Shown here piece by piece: positions 9,090 through 16,953 of a stretch of DNA of 64,000 bases. This DNA comes from Actinomyces wuliandei. GTDB taxonomy: Bacteria > Actinomycetota > Actinomycetes > Actinomycetales > Actinomycetaceae. The stretch is from contig NZ_CP025227.1 in the NCBI RefSeq assembly GCF_004010955.1, positions 310,001-374,000 of the forward strand. Reading direction: 5' to 3'. Below the pieces are notes generated by a model. The model was not told where the DNA came from. It saw only the letters and a program-made list of their open reading frames with translations, and did no database searches. Positions within the stretch are counted from its first letter, which is position 1. Each line of letters starts with the position of its first letter. Made by a program: the position numbers and the translations under genes.

Positions 9090-9192
9090 GCCTGTCGGTT
9101 CGCCACCTGAGAATACGGGGCCTGCGGAGTCCGGCCGGGGGATGATTGACTCCTGAGCACGACCGAGCCCCATCTTGACCCAGGAGGCGCAC

Positions 9193-10056
9193 ATGGGCCT
9201 GGCAGCATCCCACCGTTTTACTGACAACGACCTTCCTGTGGAGGCAGGTCGCTACCGCCTGGTCGCCTCAGGGGGCTGCCCGTGGTGCCGCAGGGTGCTC
9301 ATCGCCCGTCGCCTGCTGGGACTGACCGAGGCGATCCCGGTGTCGTGGACCTACGGGAGGGGTGAGGACGGTTACTGGGAGCTGACCGGCCCGGACGGCG
9401 CCCCCGGGGAGGACCCGGTCCTGGGGGCACGCTCGCTGGCGGAGGTCTACGCCACCACCCCCGGCTACGAGCCGCCCCCCACGGTCCCCGCCCTGGTGGA
9501 CACCACGACGGGTCAGGTTGTCAGCGACGACTCCGGCTCCCTCCTGTTCGACCTGGCGACAGCCTGGTGGGACCTGCACCGTGACGGTGCCCCCGACCTC
9601 TACCCCCTGGGACGGCGCAACTCCACCGACGCCTGGGACCAGTGGGTCGGTGAGCACGTCAACCGGGGGCACGCCGTGGCCACCCACTCCCAGGACGAGG
9701 AGGAGGCGGCCGAGGCCGCCAACGGGGTCCTGGTGGCCTTCGACGTCATCGACACCCTGCTGGCCCGGGCAACGAGGATGGAGGCGTCCCGCGAGGCCGG
9801 GCTGACCATGCTGGACAGCCCGCCCCTGTCCTCGCTGGTCTCCATCGGCCAGTTCCTGTGCGGGGACACCCCCACGGGCAGTGACATCCGGCTGTTCACC
9901 ACGGTGCAGGACTACGAGTACCGCGGTCGCCAGGACTACCCCGACGGGGAGGCCCCGCCGATCTCCTTCTGGCCCGCCCTGGCTCGCTGGTTCCGGGCGC
10001 TGGAGGGGCGTGCCGGGTGGGTCGGCCCCGAGGAGCGCAGCGCCCTGGGTCTGTGA
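9193..10056 (+). CDS. glutathionyl-hydroquinone-reductase-like (Xi-class GST fold) protein with CPWC motif
   Basis: 287 residues. An N-terminal thioredoxin-fold segment carries GGCPWCRRVLIARRLLGL near residue 28, followed by PALVDTTTGQVVSDDSGSLL (the SDS-type substrate-cysteine loop of Xi-class GSTs) and a helical C-terminal domain with DIRLFTTVQDYEYR. Family members (ECM4/YqjG) normally have CPWA with one catalytic Cys; here a second Cys makes CPWC, as in glutaredoxins. Actinobacteria use mycothiol rather than glutathione, so a mycothiol-linked reductase for quinones or mixed disulfides is a reasonable inference. RBS AGGAGG at 9182-9187 sets ATG 9193. It stands alone, 103 nt after the TPR gene. 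Confidence 0.8.
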   Translation: MGLAASHRFTDNDLPVEAGRYRLVASGGCPWCRRVLIARRLLGLTEAIPVSWTYGRGEDGYWELTGPDGAPGEDPVLGARSLAEVYATTPGYEPPPTVPALVDTTTGQVVSDDSGSLLFDLATAWWDLHRDGAPDLYPLGRRNSTDAWDQWVGEHVNRGHAVATHSQDEEEAAEAANGVLVAFDVIDTLLARATRMEASREAGLTMLDSPPLSSLVSIGQFLCGDTPTGSDIRLFTTVQDYEYRGRQDYPDGEAPPISFWPALARWFRALEGRAGWVGPEERSALGL

Positions 10057-10296
10057 GGCAGTTGGGCTGGGGGCTCTGTCCCTGACCTGCCGTCCTGGTT
10101 CCCGCTCTCTTCCTGCGCCTCTCTCCTGCTCTGCTCTCCCCACTGCTGCCCGCCTTTCTCCCCGCCTTGGTTTTCCGTGGCTCGCCAGGCTGGTCGTCAG
10201 GTCGCTCGTTGGGGCGATCGCCCCTGTGACAGGCTCGCTGCTCCTGTTGAGATGGTGGGCGGACCCCGGCAGGCGGGGCGGGAAGGAAGAGCAGTA
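10057..10296 (+). promoter_or_regulatory. promoter region of pilin-like cluster with perfect 14-bp palindrome
   Basis: No gene seen. Positions 10090-10175 are strongly C/T-rich on the plus strand. A perfect palindrome GGGGCGATCGCCCC lies at 10211-10224, about 70 nt upstream of the next start, where an operator could sit. RBS GGAAGGA at 10281-10287 serves GTG 10297. Confidence 0.4.
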
Positions 10297-11655
10297 GTGA
10301 GCAGGGGCACACGTCATCGCGAGTCCGGTCAGGCGACTGTGGAGTACGTCGGGGCTATCCTCATCGTGGTCGTGCTGCTCCTGGCGGTGGTCATCGCCGT
10401 CTCCCCGGCAGCCCGACAGATCGGCTGCGAGCTGGTCTCCACGGTGAGCCGGGCGGTGGGAGGCCCGGGGCTGGCGTGCGGGGAGGCCAGCACCGAGGCC
10501 GAGAAGACCCACGAGCCGGAGGGTCCGTGCACCCTCTCCGAGTCGTCACGCAGCAGAACCATGAGCGTGTCGGTGGTCGCGACCGCTGACGGGACCGGGA
10601 CGATCACGGTGGTGGAGATGAGCGACGGGACCTACCAGGTCTCCGCCACCAACACGGCCAACATCTCTGTCGGGGAGGGCAAGGGAACTGACTACGGCCT
10701 TGAGGTGACGGTTGACGGCAACACCTACGGGGGTGGTGCCAGCGTTGGTGTCGGTGCGGGACTGAAGGGGGAGGCCACCGCGACCTACACCGTCAACTCC
10801 GCTGAGGAGGCCGAGCAGCTGCGGGCCTACCTGCAGCAGGCGGAGGAGGAGCAGGCTGCCTCGGCTGTCTCTGGTGTGGGCGGCTTTCTGTACTCCGCCT
10901 ACAACTACATCACGGACAGGAACGGTGCCCGAACCTACACCCCGCCGGAGCCGACCTCCGTCACTTACGCCGGCGGGGTGACCACGAGCGCCAGTGCCAG
11001 TGCCACCGGTGGTTCCACGCACGTGGAGGCGGGCGTCAACCAGGCCAACATGCTGGGAGTCACCTCCTCCACCGACGGGACGACGACCGTGTACTACAGT
11101 GCCAAGGTGGACGGCTCGGTCCAGGGGAACGATGGCGTGCCCGGTGTCAACCAGACCGAGGGGGAGGCCTCCGGTGAGCAGGAGGCGGTCGTGGCGGTCA
11201 CCTTTGACAAGAGCGGGGAGCCGATCGAGACCTCGATGCAGCTGATGTACGCAGGGAACGCGTCGGCGTCGGCGACAAGCCTCTTCGGCGACGACTGGGC
11301 CACGCCTCCGGCCTCCGGTGGACGCGTCTATGAGGCGACGATCGACCTGACTGGTCCGGACGCCGAGCAGGGCTGGGCACTGGCCCAGGCGGTGGGGGCC
11401 GCAGGGGCGTCCTCCAACCCCATCGGGGCGCACTTCGCCCTGGACGACTACATTGCCCAGGCGAGGGAGAGCGGGACCGTCACCGCGCAGGACGTGGAGA
11501 CTGAGGGGCAGACCGACTTCGGGTTCAGTGCGAGCTTCAAGCCGGGCGGGATCGGCTTCGGCTTCGGGTACTCTGACGAGAGCTCCTCCACCACGTACTC
11601 TAACGGCAGGTACCTGGAGGGTGACGAGTGGCTGCCGTGGGAAGGGTGCGAGTGA
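10297..11655 (+). CDS. secreted protein with Flp/TadE-type pilin-like N-terminus
   Basis: 452 residues. A short basic N-terminus is followed by SGQATVEYVGAILIVVVLLL, the pattern of a class III (Flp-like) prepilin signal: Gly, then a hydrophobic helix containing Val-Glu-Tyr. The glutamate and tyrosine match Flp prepilins. The mature part is large, acidic and Gly/Ser/Thr/Ala-rich with beta-strand periodicity (residues 100-400), unlike true Flp pilins of 50-80 residues, so it may be a minor pilin or surface protein processed by TadV-like peptidase or simply membrane-anchored. GTG 10297 has the better RBS than the in-frame upstream ATGs. Followed after 2 nt by a lipoprotein-like gene and then a membrane protein gene; the three probably form one operon. 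Confidence 0.7.
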   Translation: MSRGTRHRESGQATVEYVGAILIVVVLLLAVVIAVSPAARQIGCELVSTVSRAVGGPGLACGEASTEAEKTHEPEGPCTLSESSRSRTMSVSVVATADGTGTITVVEMSDGTYQVSATNTANISVGEGKGTDYGLEVTVDGNTYGGGASVGVGAGLKGEATATYTVNSAEEAEQLRAYLQQAEEEQAASAVSGVGGFLYSAYNYITDRNGARTYTPPEPTSVTYAGGVTTSASASATGGSTHVEAGVNQANMLGVTSSTDGTTTVYYSAKVDGSVQGNDGVPGVNQTEGEASGEQEAVVAVTFDKSGEPIETSMQLMYAGNASASATSLFGDDWATPPASGGRVYEATIDLTGPDAEQGWALAQAVGAAGASSNPIGAHFALDDYIAQARESGTVTAQDVETEGQTDFGFSASFKPGGIGFGFGYSDESSSTTYSNGRYLEGDEWLPWEGCE

Positions 11656-11657
11656 CC

Positions 11658-12407
11658 ATGACGACTATGACGAGCCTGATGACGGCTGTGGCGACTGTGG
11701 GGAGGCACGCTCTGCCACGTCGGCCCGGGGGCGGCCCCCTGGCTCTCCCCCGCCGTCTGGCCCTGGCCCTGCCGGGTGCGCTGCTGGTGGCGGGCCAGGC
11801 GGGGTGCGCCCGGCAGGACGCGGAGCAGCAGGCGGCTGCGGTGACAGCGACCCCGGTGGAGTGGCGCAACCCCAACGAGGTGCGGCTGGAGCCGGAGTAC
11901 GCGTCGCGGAATATTAAGCAGGTGACCCAGGAGGGGCAGGCCGTGACCCAGGACGGTCTCACCCTCACTGCCCCCGAGGGGACTACTGTGGAGAAGGGGG
12001 AGTCCAGCGGCGGCCAGGAGCAGACGACCATCCTCTTCCCTGACCTGGAAGGGGACCCCTCACCCGACGTCCACACCTTCTACGCCCCGGACCTGGGGCG
12101 CTCCCTGCTGGCGGAGAGCCAGTACCAGGAGATCTCCCTGCTGGCGGTCCAGCGCGGCACCAACCCCTACGTGGTCCGTAGCCGCGAGCAGTGGCCGGGT
12201 ACGGAGGAGGCTTACTATATGACCTGGTACCACGTGGACACCCAGCGGGGATGGACCTCGCAGAGCCCGGGCGAGTGCGCGTCCTTGTGGATCAGTGACG
12301 GGGCCACAGGGATGTGGGCGGTGCTGGCGGTGGCCGGACCGGGACAGCTGCTGTCCGGGTCCAGCCCGGTCATGGACACCCTTCTTAGCGCGAGGATCGG
12401 GGAGTGA
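11658..12407 (+). CDS. putative lipoprotein in pilin-like operon
   Basis: 249 residues. The N-terminus has basic residues, a hydrophobic stretch (LALALPGALLVAGQ) and then AGC, resembling a lipobox with Gln instead of the usual Leu at -3, so lipid attachment is likely but not certain. The mature region (from about residue 50) is polar with scattered aromatic residues and no recognised domain; SPGECASLW near the C-terminus has a single Cys. Starts 2 nt after the stop of the pilin-like gene, suggesting translational coupling, and is followed after 4 nt by a membrane protein gene. Probably an accessory to the surface protein upstream. Confidence 0.65.
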   Translation: MTTMTSLMTAVATVGRHALPRRPGGGPLALPRRLALALPGALLVAGQAGCARQDAEQQAAAVTATPVEWRNPNEVRLEPEYASRNIKQVTQEGQAVTQDGLTLTAPEGTTVEKGESSGGQEQTTILFPDLEGDPSPDVHTFYAPDLGRSLLAESQYQEISLLAVQRGTNPYVVRSREQWPGTEEAYYMTWYHVDTQRGWTSQSPGECASLWISDGATGMWAVLAVAGPGQLLSGSSPVMDTLLSARIGE

Positions 12408-12411
12408 GCAG

Positions 12412-12891
12412 ATGAGCGGTGGTCGTGTCCGGTGGGGCAACGTCGTGGTGACGGGGCTCGTGGGCGTGGTCGTCTACCTGGTGGTGTTCGTGGCGCTGGC
12501 TGTGGCGCGTCCGGCCGGGGAGGCCCTGGGCCTGTTCGACGCGGGGCCGCTGAGGCCGTTCTACCTCGTTGAGGTGCTGCGTGCCGCTGTGGTGAGCCTG
12601 GTGGGGCTCGTGGTGCTGCGCAACAGACAGGAGGGGCGCGGGCGAGGCAGGGATGGCGTCCCGGTCCCCGGCCCCTGGGACCCCGTAGGAGCGTCCGAGG
12701 TCACTTCCCCGTCCTTCTTCCTGGTCCACGCGCTGCTCTATGCGGCGATAGCGGTCGTCGTCATCTGTGGCGGTGATCTCGTGCTGGGATCGGGCCTGAG
12801 GGCTGACACTCTTCTGGAGGCTGCGGCGCTGGTCGCGGGTAGTCTGCTAGCCGTCCCCCTGGTACGGGGGCTGGGAGTGCGCCGCGTGTGA
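12412..12891 (+). CDS. small integral membrane protein in pilin-like operon
   Basis: 159 residues with about four hydrophobic segments (near 10-32, 55-75, 100-125 and 130-150). No motif recognised. ATG 12412 lies 4 nt after the previous stop, with GGGGAGTGAG upstream as the probable ribosome binding site. Last gene of the three-gene surface cluster; followed by a long perfect hairpin. Confidence 0.65.
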   Translation: MSGGRVRWGNVVVTGLVGVVVYLVVFVALAVARPAGEALGLFDAGPLRPFYLVEVLRAAVVSLVGLVVLRNRQEGRGRGRDGVPVPGPWDPVGASEVTSPSFFLVHALLYAAIAVVVICGGDLVLGSGLRADTLLEAAALVAGSLLAVPLVRGLGVRRV

Positions 12892-12914
12892 CCGGCGGTG
12901 TCCTCCCCTAGGAG

Positions 12915-12966
12915 ACAAGAACGTCATAGGGCAACAGAAAGTCTTGTTGTCCTATGACGTTCTTGT
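12915..12966. terminator. 16-bp perfect stem between convergent genes
   Basis: ACAAGAACGTCATAGG (12915-12930) pairs perfectly with 12951-12966 around a 20-nt loop. It lies between the plus-strand membrane protein gene and the minus-strand gene ending at 13078. The stem is A+T-richer than its surroundings, and TCTTGTTGTC is repeated at 12942 and 12961. There is no long T-run, so a bidirectional terminator is likely but a small inserted palindrome is possible. Confidence 0.6.
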
Positions 12967-13077
12967 TGTCATTCCTGGTGCCGTGCCAGGCGGGCTCGCG
13001 TGGTGCCCAGTCCCTGGCTGGCTGCCCGGTGAGCCTGGGCCGCCCCGGTCAGCCCTCGCGCGCAGCCGTGGCCCGCC

Positions 13078-14067
13078 CTAGCCGAGGGCGACGAAGACCT
13101 TGTCATCAAGCATTCCCGGCTGGACCGCCAGCACGCCGTCCTGGGCCGAGTCGGAGGGAACGGCGATGGTCTCGTTGCCGGTGACGCTGCCGCCGTTGTA
13201 CAGGGTGGTCAGAGTGTCGATCGCGTCGGGGGCCACGGCCAGCGTGTCGGCGGAGCTCATCGTCGTCCCGTCAGGGGAGACGTAGTCAACGGTGGACATG
13301 GGCATCGCCCCGTTGGGGTCGTCCCCCAGGTAGGTGACGGTGTAGTTGACCAGAACGTACTCGTGGCCCTCAGGGGGCGCGTCGTTGAACGGGTTCTCCG
13401 CCATCACGGCGTCGGTGGCGTCAAGTGTCACCGAGTTGACGACGATCTTCCACTCGCCGTTGCTGATCTCGGTACCCAGGGGGAGCGGGTTCTCCCGGGT
13501 GCCGGCCTGGTCTGCTGCGGAGGAGCCCTGCGGGTCGGGGCCCGCGTCGCTGTCGGAGTCGGAGGTGGTGCCGGAGACGGTCCTGGAGTCGGAGCCCGGG
13601 GAGGAGATGGTCACTGACCCGCCGTCGAGTGCCTCGTCCAGGCTGTTCGCGGCCAGCCCCAGGAACACCACCGCGCCGACAATCGTCCCCACGATGGACA
13701 GGACAACGGCGGAAATCGCCTGCCAGAGGGTCTCTCCCCTGCGGAACAGGGCCACAAGTCCGAGGATGAACGAGACGGGGAGCAGCACCCAGCCGACAAT
13801 GAGCGCTCCCGGGACGCAGGCGAAGACGAAACCGACGACCGCGCAGACCAGGGCAATGATTCCCACTGTGTTGCGCCGCTTTGGCGCAGGCGTGTGAGGG
13901 GGCGTTCCGGGCGGAGTGCCTAGAGGGGAGCCAGGTGATCCCTGGGATCCCCCGGCGAAAGCCTCTCCGGGTGCTCCAGGAGCTGGTGCGGGGGAGGTGT
14001 TATCGAAGGTGTTGTTATAAGGCGGTCCGGGAGGGGTGGGACCAGGATTCTGGCCGGGGAGCGTCAT
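13078..14067 (-). CDS. DUF4352-domain membrane protein
   Basis: 329 residues. The N-terminal 75 residues are Pro/Gly-rich and cytoplasmic, followed by two or three transmembrane segments at about 80-145 (GIIALVCAVVGFVFACVPGA; VGWVLLPVSFILGLVALF; SIVGTIVGAVVFLGLA). Then comes a Ser/Asp-rich spacer and a C-terminal beta-sandwich from about 205 on (EWKIVVNSVTLDA, HEYVLVNYTVTY) that reads like the DUF4352/Telomeric-repeat-like immunoglobulin fold common in Gram-positive surface proteins. ATG 14067 has TAGGAGT upstream on the minus strand. Function unknown; extracytoplasmic ligand or partner binding is typical of the family. Confidence 0.8.
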   Translation of the reverse strand: MTLPGQNPGPTPPGPPYNNTFDNTSPAPAPGAPGEAFAGGSQGSPGSPLGTPPGTPPHTPAPKRRNTVGIIALVCAVVGFVFACVPGALIVGWVLLPVSFILGLVALFRRGETLWQAISAVVLSIVGTIVGAVVFLGLAANSLDEALDGGSVTISSPGSDSRTVSGTTSDSDSDAGPDPQGSSAADQAGTRENPLPLGTEISNGEWKIVVNSVTLDATDAVMAENPFNDAPPEGHEYVLVNYTVTYLGDDPNGAMPMSTVDYVSPDGTTMSSADTLAVAPDAIDTLTTLYNGGSVTGNETIAVPSDSAQDGVLAVQPGMLDDKVFVALG

Positions 14068-14367
14068 GGGTACTCCTAATGTCATTGTGATAGGGATGGC
14101 GTGGAGGAACACTAATCGCCACCGCACCCATTTTTCTCCGAGGCGCGACTTTCTTGTCAATATTGTGATTTCGGGTCCTGCTACCGAATGGGTGACGTCG
14201 GGGCACCAGGGGGGTGTAGCACCCTGACAGGCGCGGTGACCCCAGACGTGCCGCGCCACTGTCACCTGCGAGCTGCTGCTGCCTCTGCCCGGTCCTCCCC
14301 GTGTGCTCAGGCCCGGGCGCGCGCCGCCAGGATGGGCGGCCTCCAGGGCGCACCGCCCGTTGGGCAC
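14068..14367 (-). promoter_or_regulatory. upstream region of DUF4352 gene with A+T-rich promoter stretch
   Basis: About 14075-14185 is clearly richer in A+T than the rest of the window (runs such as CATTTTTCTCC and TCAATATTGTGATTT), as expected for the promoter of the minus-strand gene. Further upstream, 14306-14332 is a copy of the 3' end of the next gene (see the repeat entry). No gene supported. Confidence 0.4.
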
Positions 14368-14393
14368 TCAGGCCCGGGCGCGCGCCGCCAGGA
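14306..14393. repeat. 27-bp direct repeat duplicating a gene end
   Basis: Two 27-bp identical copies, 14306-14332 and 14367-14393 (core GGCCCGGGCGCGCGCCGCCA), 61 bp apart. The second copy holds the last codons and TGA of the DUF4921 gene; the first lies just past the gene. The same arrangement occurs at 34532 and 34594. Confidence 0.9.
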
Positions 14394-15729
14394 CCGGGTT
14401 GTACAGGAGGCGGTTGGGGGAGGTGGGGCACTCATGGCCGACGTCCATCGGGGCGATGCGCCCGCTGGCACGCAGGTCCTCCAGGCGCACCACCACGCGG
14501 TCGCGCAGCCGCCACGGGTCGATCGTGTTGAGGTAGATCTTGGTGCCGCCCTCGAAGCCCGCCAGGGTGGAGACCCGCCACTTCAGGGTCACGTGCCAGG
14601 GCATGGGCTGGTCCACGTCGGCGGGCTTGTGGTGCCACTCCTCGTTGCAGGGCACGTGCACCCCGGTGGCCGCGTGCAGGGCGTGGACCAGGTCGGACAC
14701 GGCGTCGACCTCCTGGGTGCCCATAAGCCAGGGCTCGGTGGTGGGGGACGTCGAGTACACCTCCAGGGTGGGGTAGCGGTGCCCGAACCCGGCGAAGGCC
14801 ACCGCGTGCTCGTTGCTGGCCACCAGCAGGCCCCGGTAGGCGGCGTAGTCCACCGCCATCTCGTTGTACAGGTTGGGGTTGGCCCGCACCCGGGCCAGCT
14901 CCAGCTCGGCACTGACACCGCGCTCGTCGATGCTCACCAGCTGCTTGTGCAGGTGGTCAAAGCTCGCTCCCGCCGGGCGCAGCCAGTTCTGGAACACCGC
15001 CACGTAGCGTACCCACCGGTTGGCCGCGTACAGGTCCCGCATGGAGTCCACCGCCAGGTGGGTGTAGGCGCGGTGCTCCTCCACGCTCAGCGTGCCTGAG
15101 CTGGCCAAGCCGGAGGTGTCCACGGCGTCGTCGGTGTAGTGGCGCCGGGCGATGATGACGTCGTGGCCCCCGGCGAAGAAGCCGATCATGTGCCGCATCC
15201 GCTCGGCGTCACCCATTGTCTCCCACTGGGTGGTGGTGCCTCCCGCCGCCCGCAGCTTGGCGCGCAGCACTCCCATGACGTGCTCGCGGCCCACCGGGTC
15301 GGCCAGGTAGACGTTCATACGCTGCCGGGCGGCCTCGGGGATCTCGTAGCCGTGGTTGGCGTGCCAGTAGTCGTAGGAGAGGATCTCAAAGAGGTTGGGT
15401 ACGCGGCGGAACTCCGCCACGGTGTCGTCCAGCTGGGAGGCCAGAAGGGCGTCGTGCTGGACGAAGCCACCGTCGGGGTCGCGCACCACGCGCGACTTCT
15501 CCGGCGGGGTGTCCGTATAGCGCTGTGAGCAGAAGGCGCAGGCCCGGGTGCGGTCGGCACCGGTAAGAGGGCGGACCTTGTCCACCGGCTGGGAGATCGG
15601 GCGGTTGCCCCGGCCGGGCACCGTCCACACCTGCGTGCCGGTGAAGGGGCTGATCTGCTTGACAGTGCCGTCAGCCATGCGGGTCAGAGGCTCAGGCGTG
15701 GGGGAGTACGGCGTCAGCATGGGCACCAT
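14368..15729 (-). CDS. DUF4921 family protein (galactose-1-phosphate uridylyltransferase/HIT-like)
   Basis: 453 residues. CAFCSQRY near residue 62 and SFDHLHKQL in the middle recall the zinc-binding and HxHxx active-site elements of the GalT/HIT superfamily, and EEWHHKPADVDQPMPWHVTL near the C-terminus provides further His residues. Length and motifs match the actinobacterial DUF4921 family, whose reaction is not established; nucleotidyl transfer is inferred from the fold. ATG 15729 is preceded by GAGG; ATG 15720 is an alternative. The 5' flank holds the first TGCACATCTTC array. Confidence 0.8.
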   Translation of the reverse strand: MVPMLTPYSPTPEPLTRMADGTVKQISPFTGTQVWTVPGRGNRPISQPVDKVRPLTGADRTRACAFCSQRYTDTPPEKSRVVRDPDGGFVQHDALLASQLDDTVAEFRRVPNLFEILSYDYWHANHGYEIPEAARQRMNVYLADPVGREHVMGVLRAKLRAAGGTTTQWETMGDAERMRHMIGFFAGGHDVIIARRHYTDDAVDTSGLASSGTLSVEEHRAYTHLAVDSMRDLYAANRWVRYVAVFQNWLRPAGASFDHLHKQLVSIDERGVSAELELARVRANPNLYNEMAVDYAAYRGLLVASNEHAVAFAGFGHRYPTLEVYSTSPTTEPWLMGTQEVDAVSDLVHALHAATGVHVPCNEEWHHKPADVDQPMPWHVTLKWRVSTLAGFEGGTKIYLNTIDPWRLRDRVVVRLEDLRASGRIAPMDVGHECPTSPNRLLYNPVLAARARA

Positions 15730-15789
15730 TGTGACGCCTCGGACCGACGGGGGCAGGTCGGCCGCTCTCTCTGGTGGAGTTGTATGGGG

Positions 15790-16011
15790 CTGCACATCTT
15801 CAGGGTCTGGTGGGGTGGTAGCGGCTGGGCGGCTTGCGGGTTCCTGCGGCTGCTGGTCGGCTGGCTGGGCTGAAGATGTGCAGGAGAGACGGTGGTGCAC
15901 ATCTTCGGGTCGGGGAGAGGGTGAGGCGGGGTCGGTCCTGGCGGGTGCTTCCTTGGGATGGCGCGGGCGGGCTCGTCGGAGCCGTGCGTGGTCCCCGCTG
16001 AAGATGTGCAG
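15790..16011. repeat. four-site TGCACATCTTC array, copy 1
   Basis: The 11-mer TGCACATCTTC occurs four times in alternating orientation: minus sense at 15791-15801, plus sense (GAAGATGTGCA) at 15872-15882, minus sense at 15896-15906, plus sense at 16000-16010. The middle two start 24 bp apart and form a perfect 11-bp hairpin with a 13-nt loop. The same four-site layout recurs at 35545-35762. No gene is supported between 15730 and 16102. Confidence 0.85.
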
Positions 16012-16102
16012 CCCGCCAGTCCCGCCAGTCCCGCCGGCCAGCCGGTGGCCACGGCGTGGTCCAGAGGGCCTGTGCAGCTCCTGGCCCTGGGCGGGGATGT
16101 GC

Positions 16103-16600
16103 TCAGGAGATGACCACTGTCGGGACGATGACGGCAGTTATGAGCGCAGCGTTGACCGCCTCGACGGCGCGGGACACGGCGTCCCCGGCCGGGTCCCCCT
16201 TGGCCAGCTCGGTGATCCTGCGCTTGAGGTCCCACCCGCTCATACCGGTGTGCTGGCGGGGCAGGACTGTGGCCGCGCTGCCCAGGCCCTGGAGGACAGC
16301 CAGCAGCGTACGGTCGGCCTGGGTGGGGACTGCCTGGCCACGCAGGACGGCGTAGAGGTGCTGGCGCAGCGCCTGCTCCGGTCCGGGGTTGAGCGTGGGG
16401 TACAGCGTCCGCATGCCCAGGAAGCCGCCCTTGGAGACGGAGACGACACCGGCTGAGGCCAGTGACTCCGCAATAGCGGACCGGGGGTCGAGCCTGCCCC
16501 ACGAGACCAGGGAGGACAGCCGTCCTCCGTCCCTGGCAGGCAGTACCGTCAGGCCGTAGTCCAGGGCGGGATGCCCGGTGGGTGCGGTGTCAAGGACACG
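16103..16600 (-). pseudogene. GPP34 family protein, N-terminally truncated remnant
   Basis: The open frame on the minus strand (16648 to 16103, no ATG, GTG or TTG before Met at 16414) encodes the C-terminal two thirds of a GPP34 (Golgi phosphoprotein 3-like) protein: TPTGHPALDYGLTVL, then GGFLGMRTLYPTLNP, LRQHLYAVLRG and VSRAVEAVNAALITAVI. An upstream TGA at 16649-16651 and the absence of the conserved N-terminal LxxEDLxLLxxD segment show it is truncated. Actinobacterial GPP34 proteins are usually 210-240 residues. A shorter product from ATG 16414 (103 residues) could still be made but would lack most of the fold. Confidence 0.6.
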
Positions 16601-16648
16601 CAGCCGTGGCCGGGGCCTCCTCCGGCGGGAGGAGTGACGGGAGGTGAG

Positions 16649-16953
16649 TCAGGGGTAGAACCTGACAGGTATGCCCGTGTCACCGGCGTCATGCCCGTGC
16701 GCTCTGGGGGAGGTGTGTCCGGCCCGGTGGGGCTGATCGCCGGAACCGGTCATGCCCGAGTGCTCCGGGGAGACGGCTGGTGCGCTGAGCGGTCGGCTGG
16801 GACGGTGGCTGGCAGGCTGGGGCTGGGCGGCCTAGATGGAGCGCAGCCGGGAAGCGTGGCACGGCTGCCGGCCCCTTGAGTGTCAGCGGTCTCGAACATC
16901 TCGGCCACGGCCTGGGCGCAGTCCCGGCGAGACGCAGCTCTGTCAGGCCCCCG
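16649..16953. other. intergenic region without recognised features
   Basis: About 300 bp between the GPP34 remnant and the serpin gene. I see only short repeats of ATGCCCGTG/ATGCCCGAG and no convincing gene, promoter or terminator. It may be the eroded 5' part of the GPP34 gene, but no frame shows its N-terminal motif. Confidence 0.4.

Noticed and set aside
5670..9227. Open frame of 1185 codons on the minus strand
   Set aside because: It is antisense to the 1080-residue TPR gene. In DNA this rich in G+C a long complementary open frame is expected. Its translation is Gly/Gln/Arg/His-rich with no domain pattern.
12915..12970. Insertion sequence end
   Set aside because: The 16-bp stem sits exactly between two convergent genes and no transposase or second end is seen. 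A bidirectional terminator is simpler.
14188..15099. Open frame of 303 codons on the plus strand
   Set aside because: Overlaps the DUF4921 gene in antisense; no RBS, no motif.
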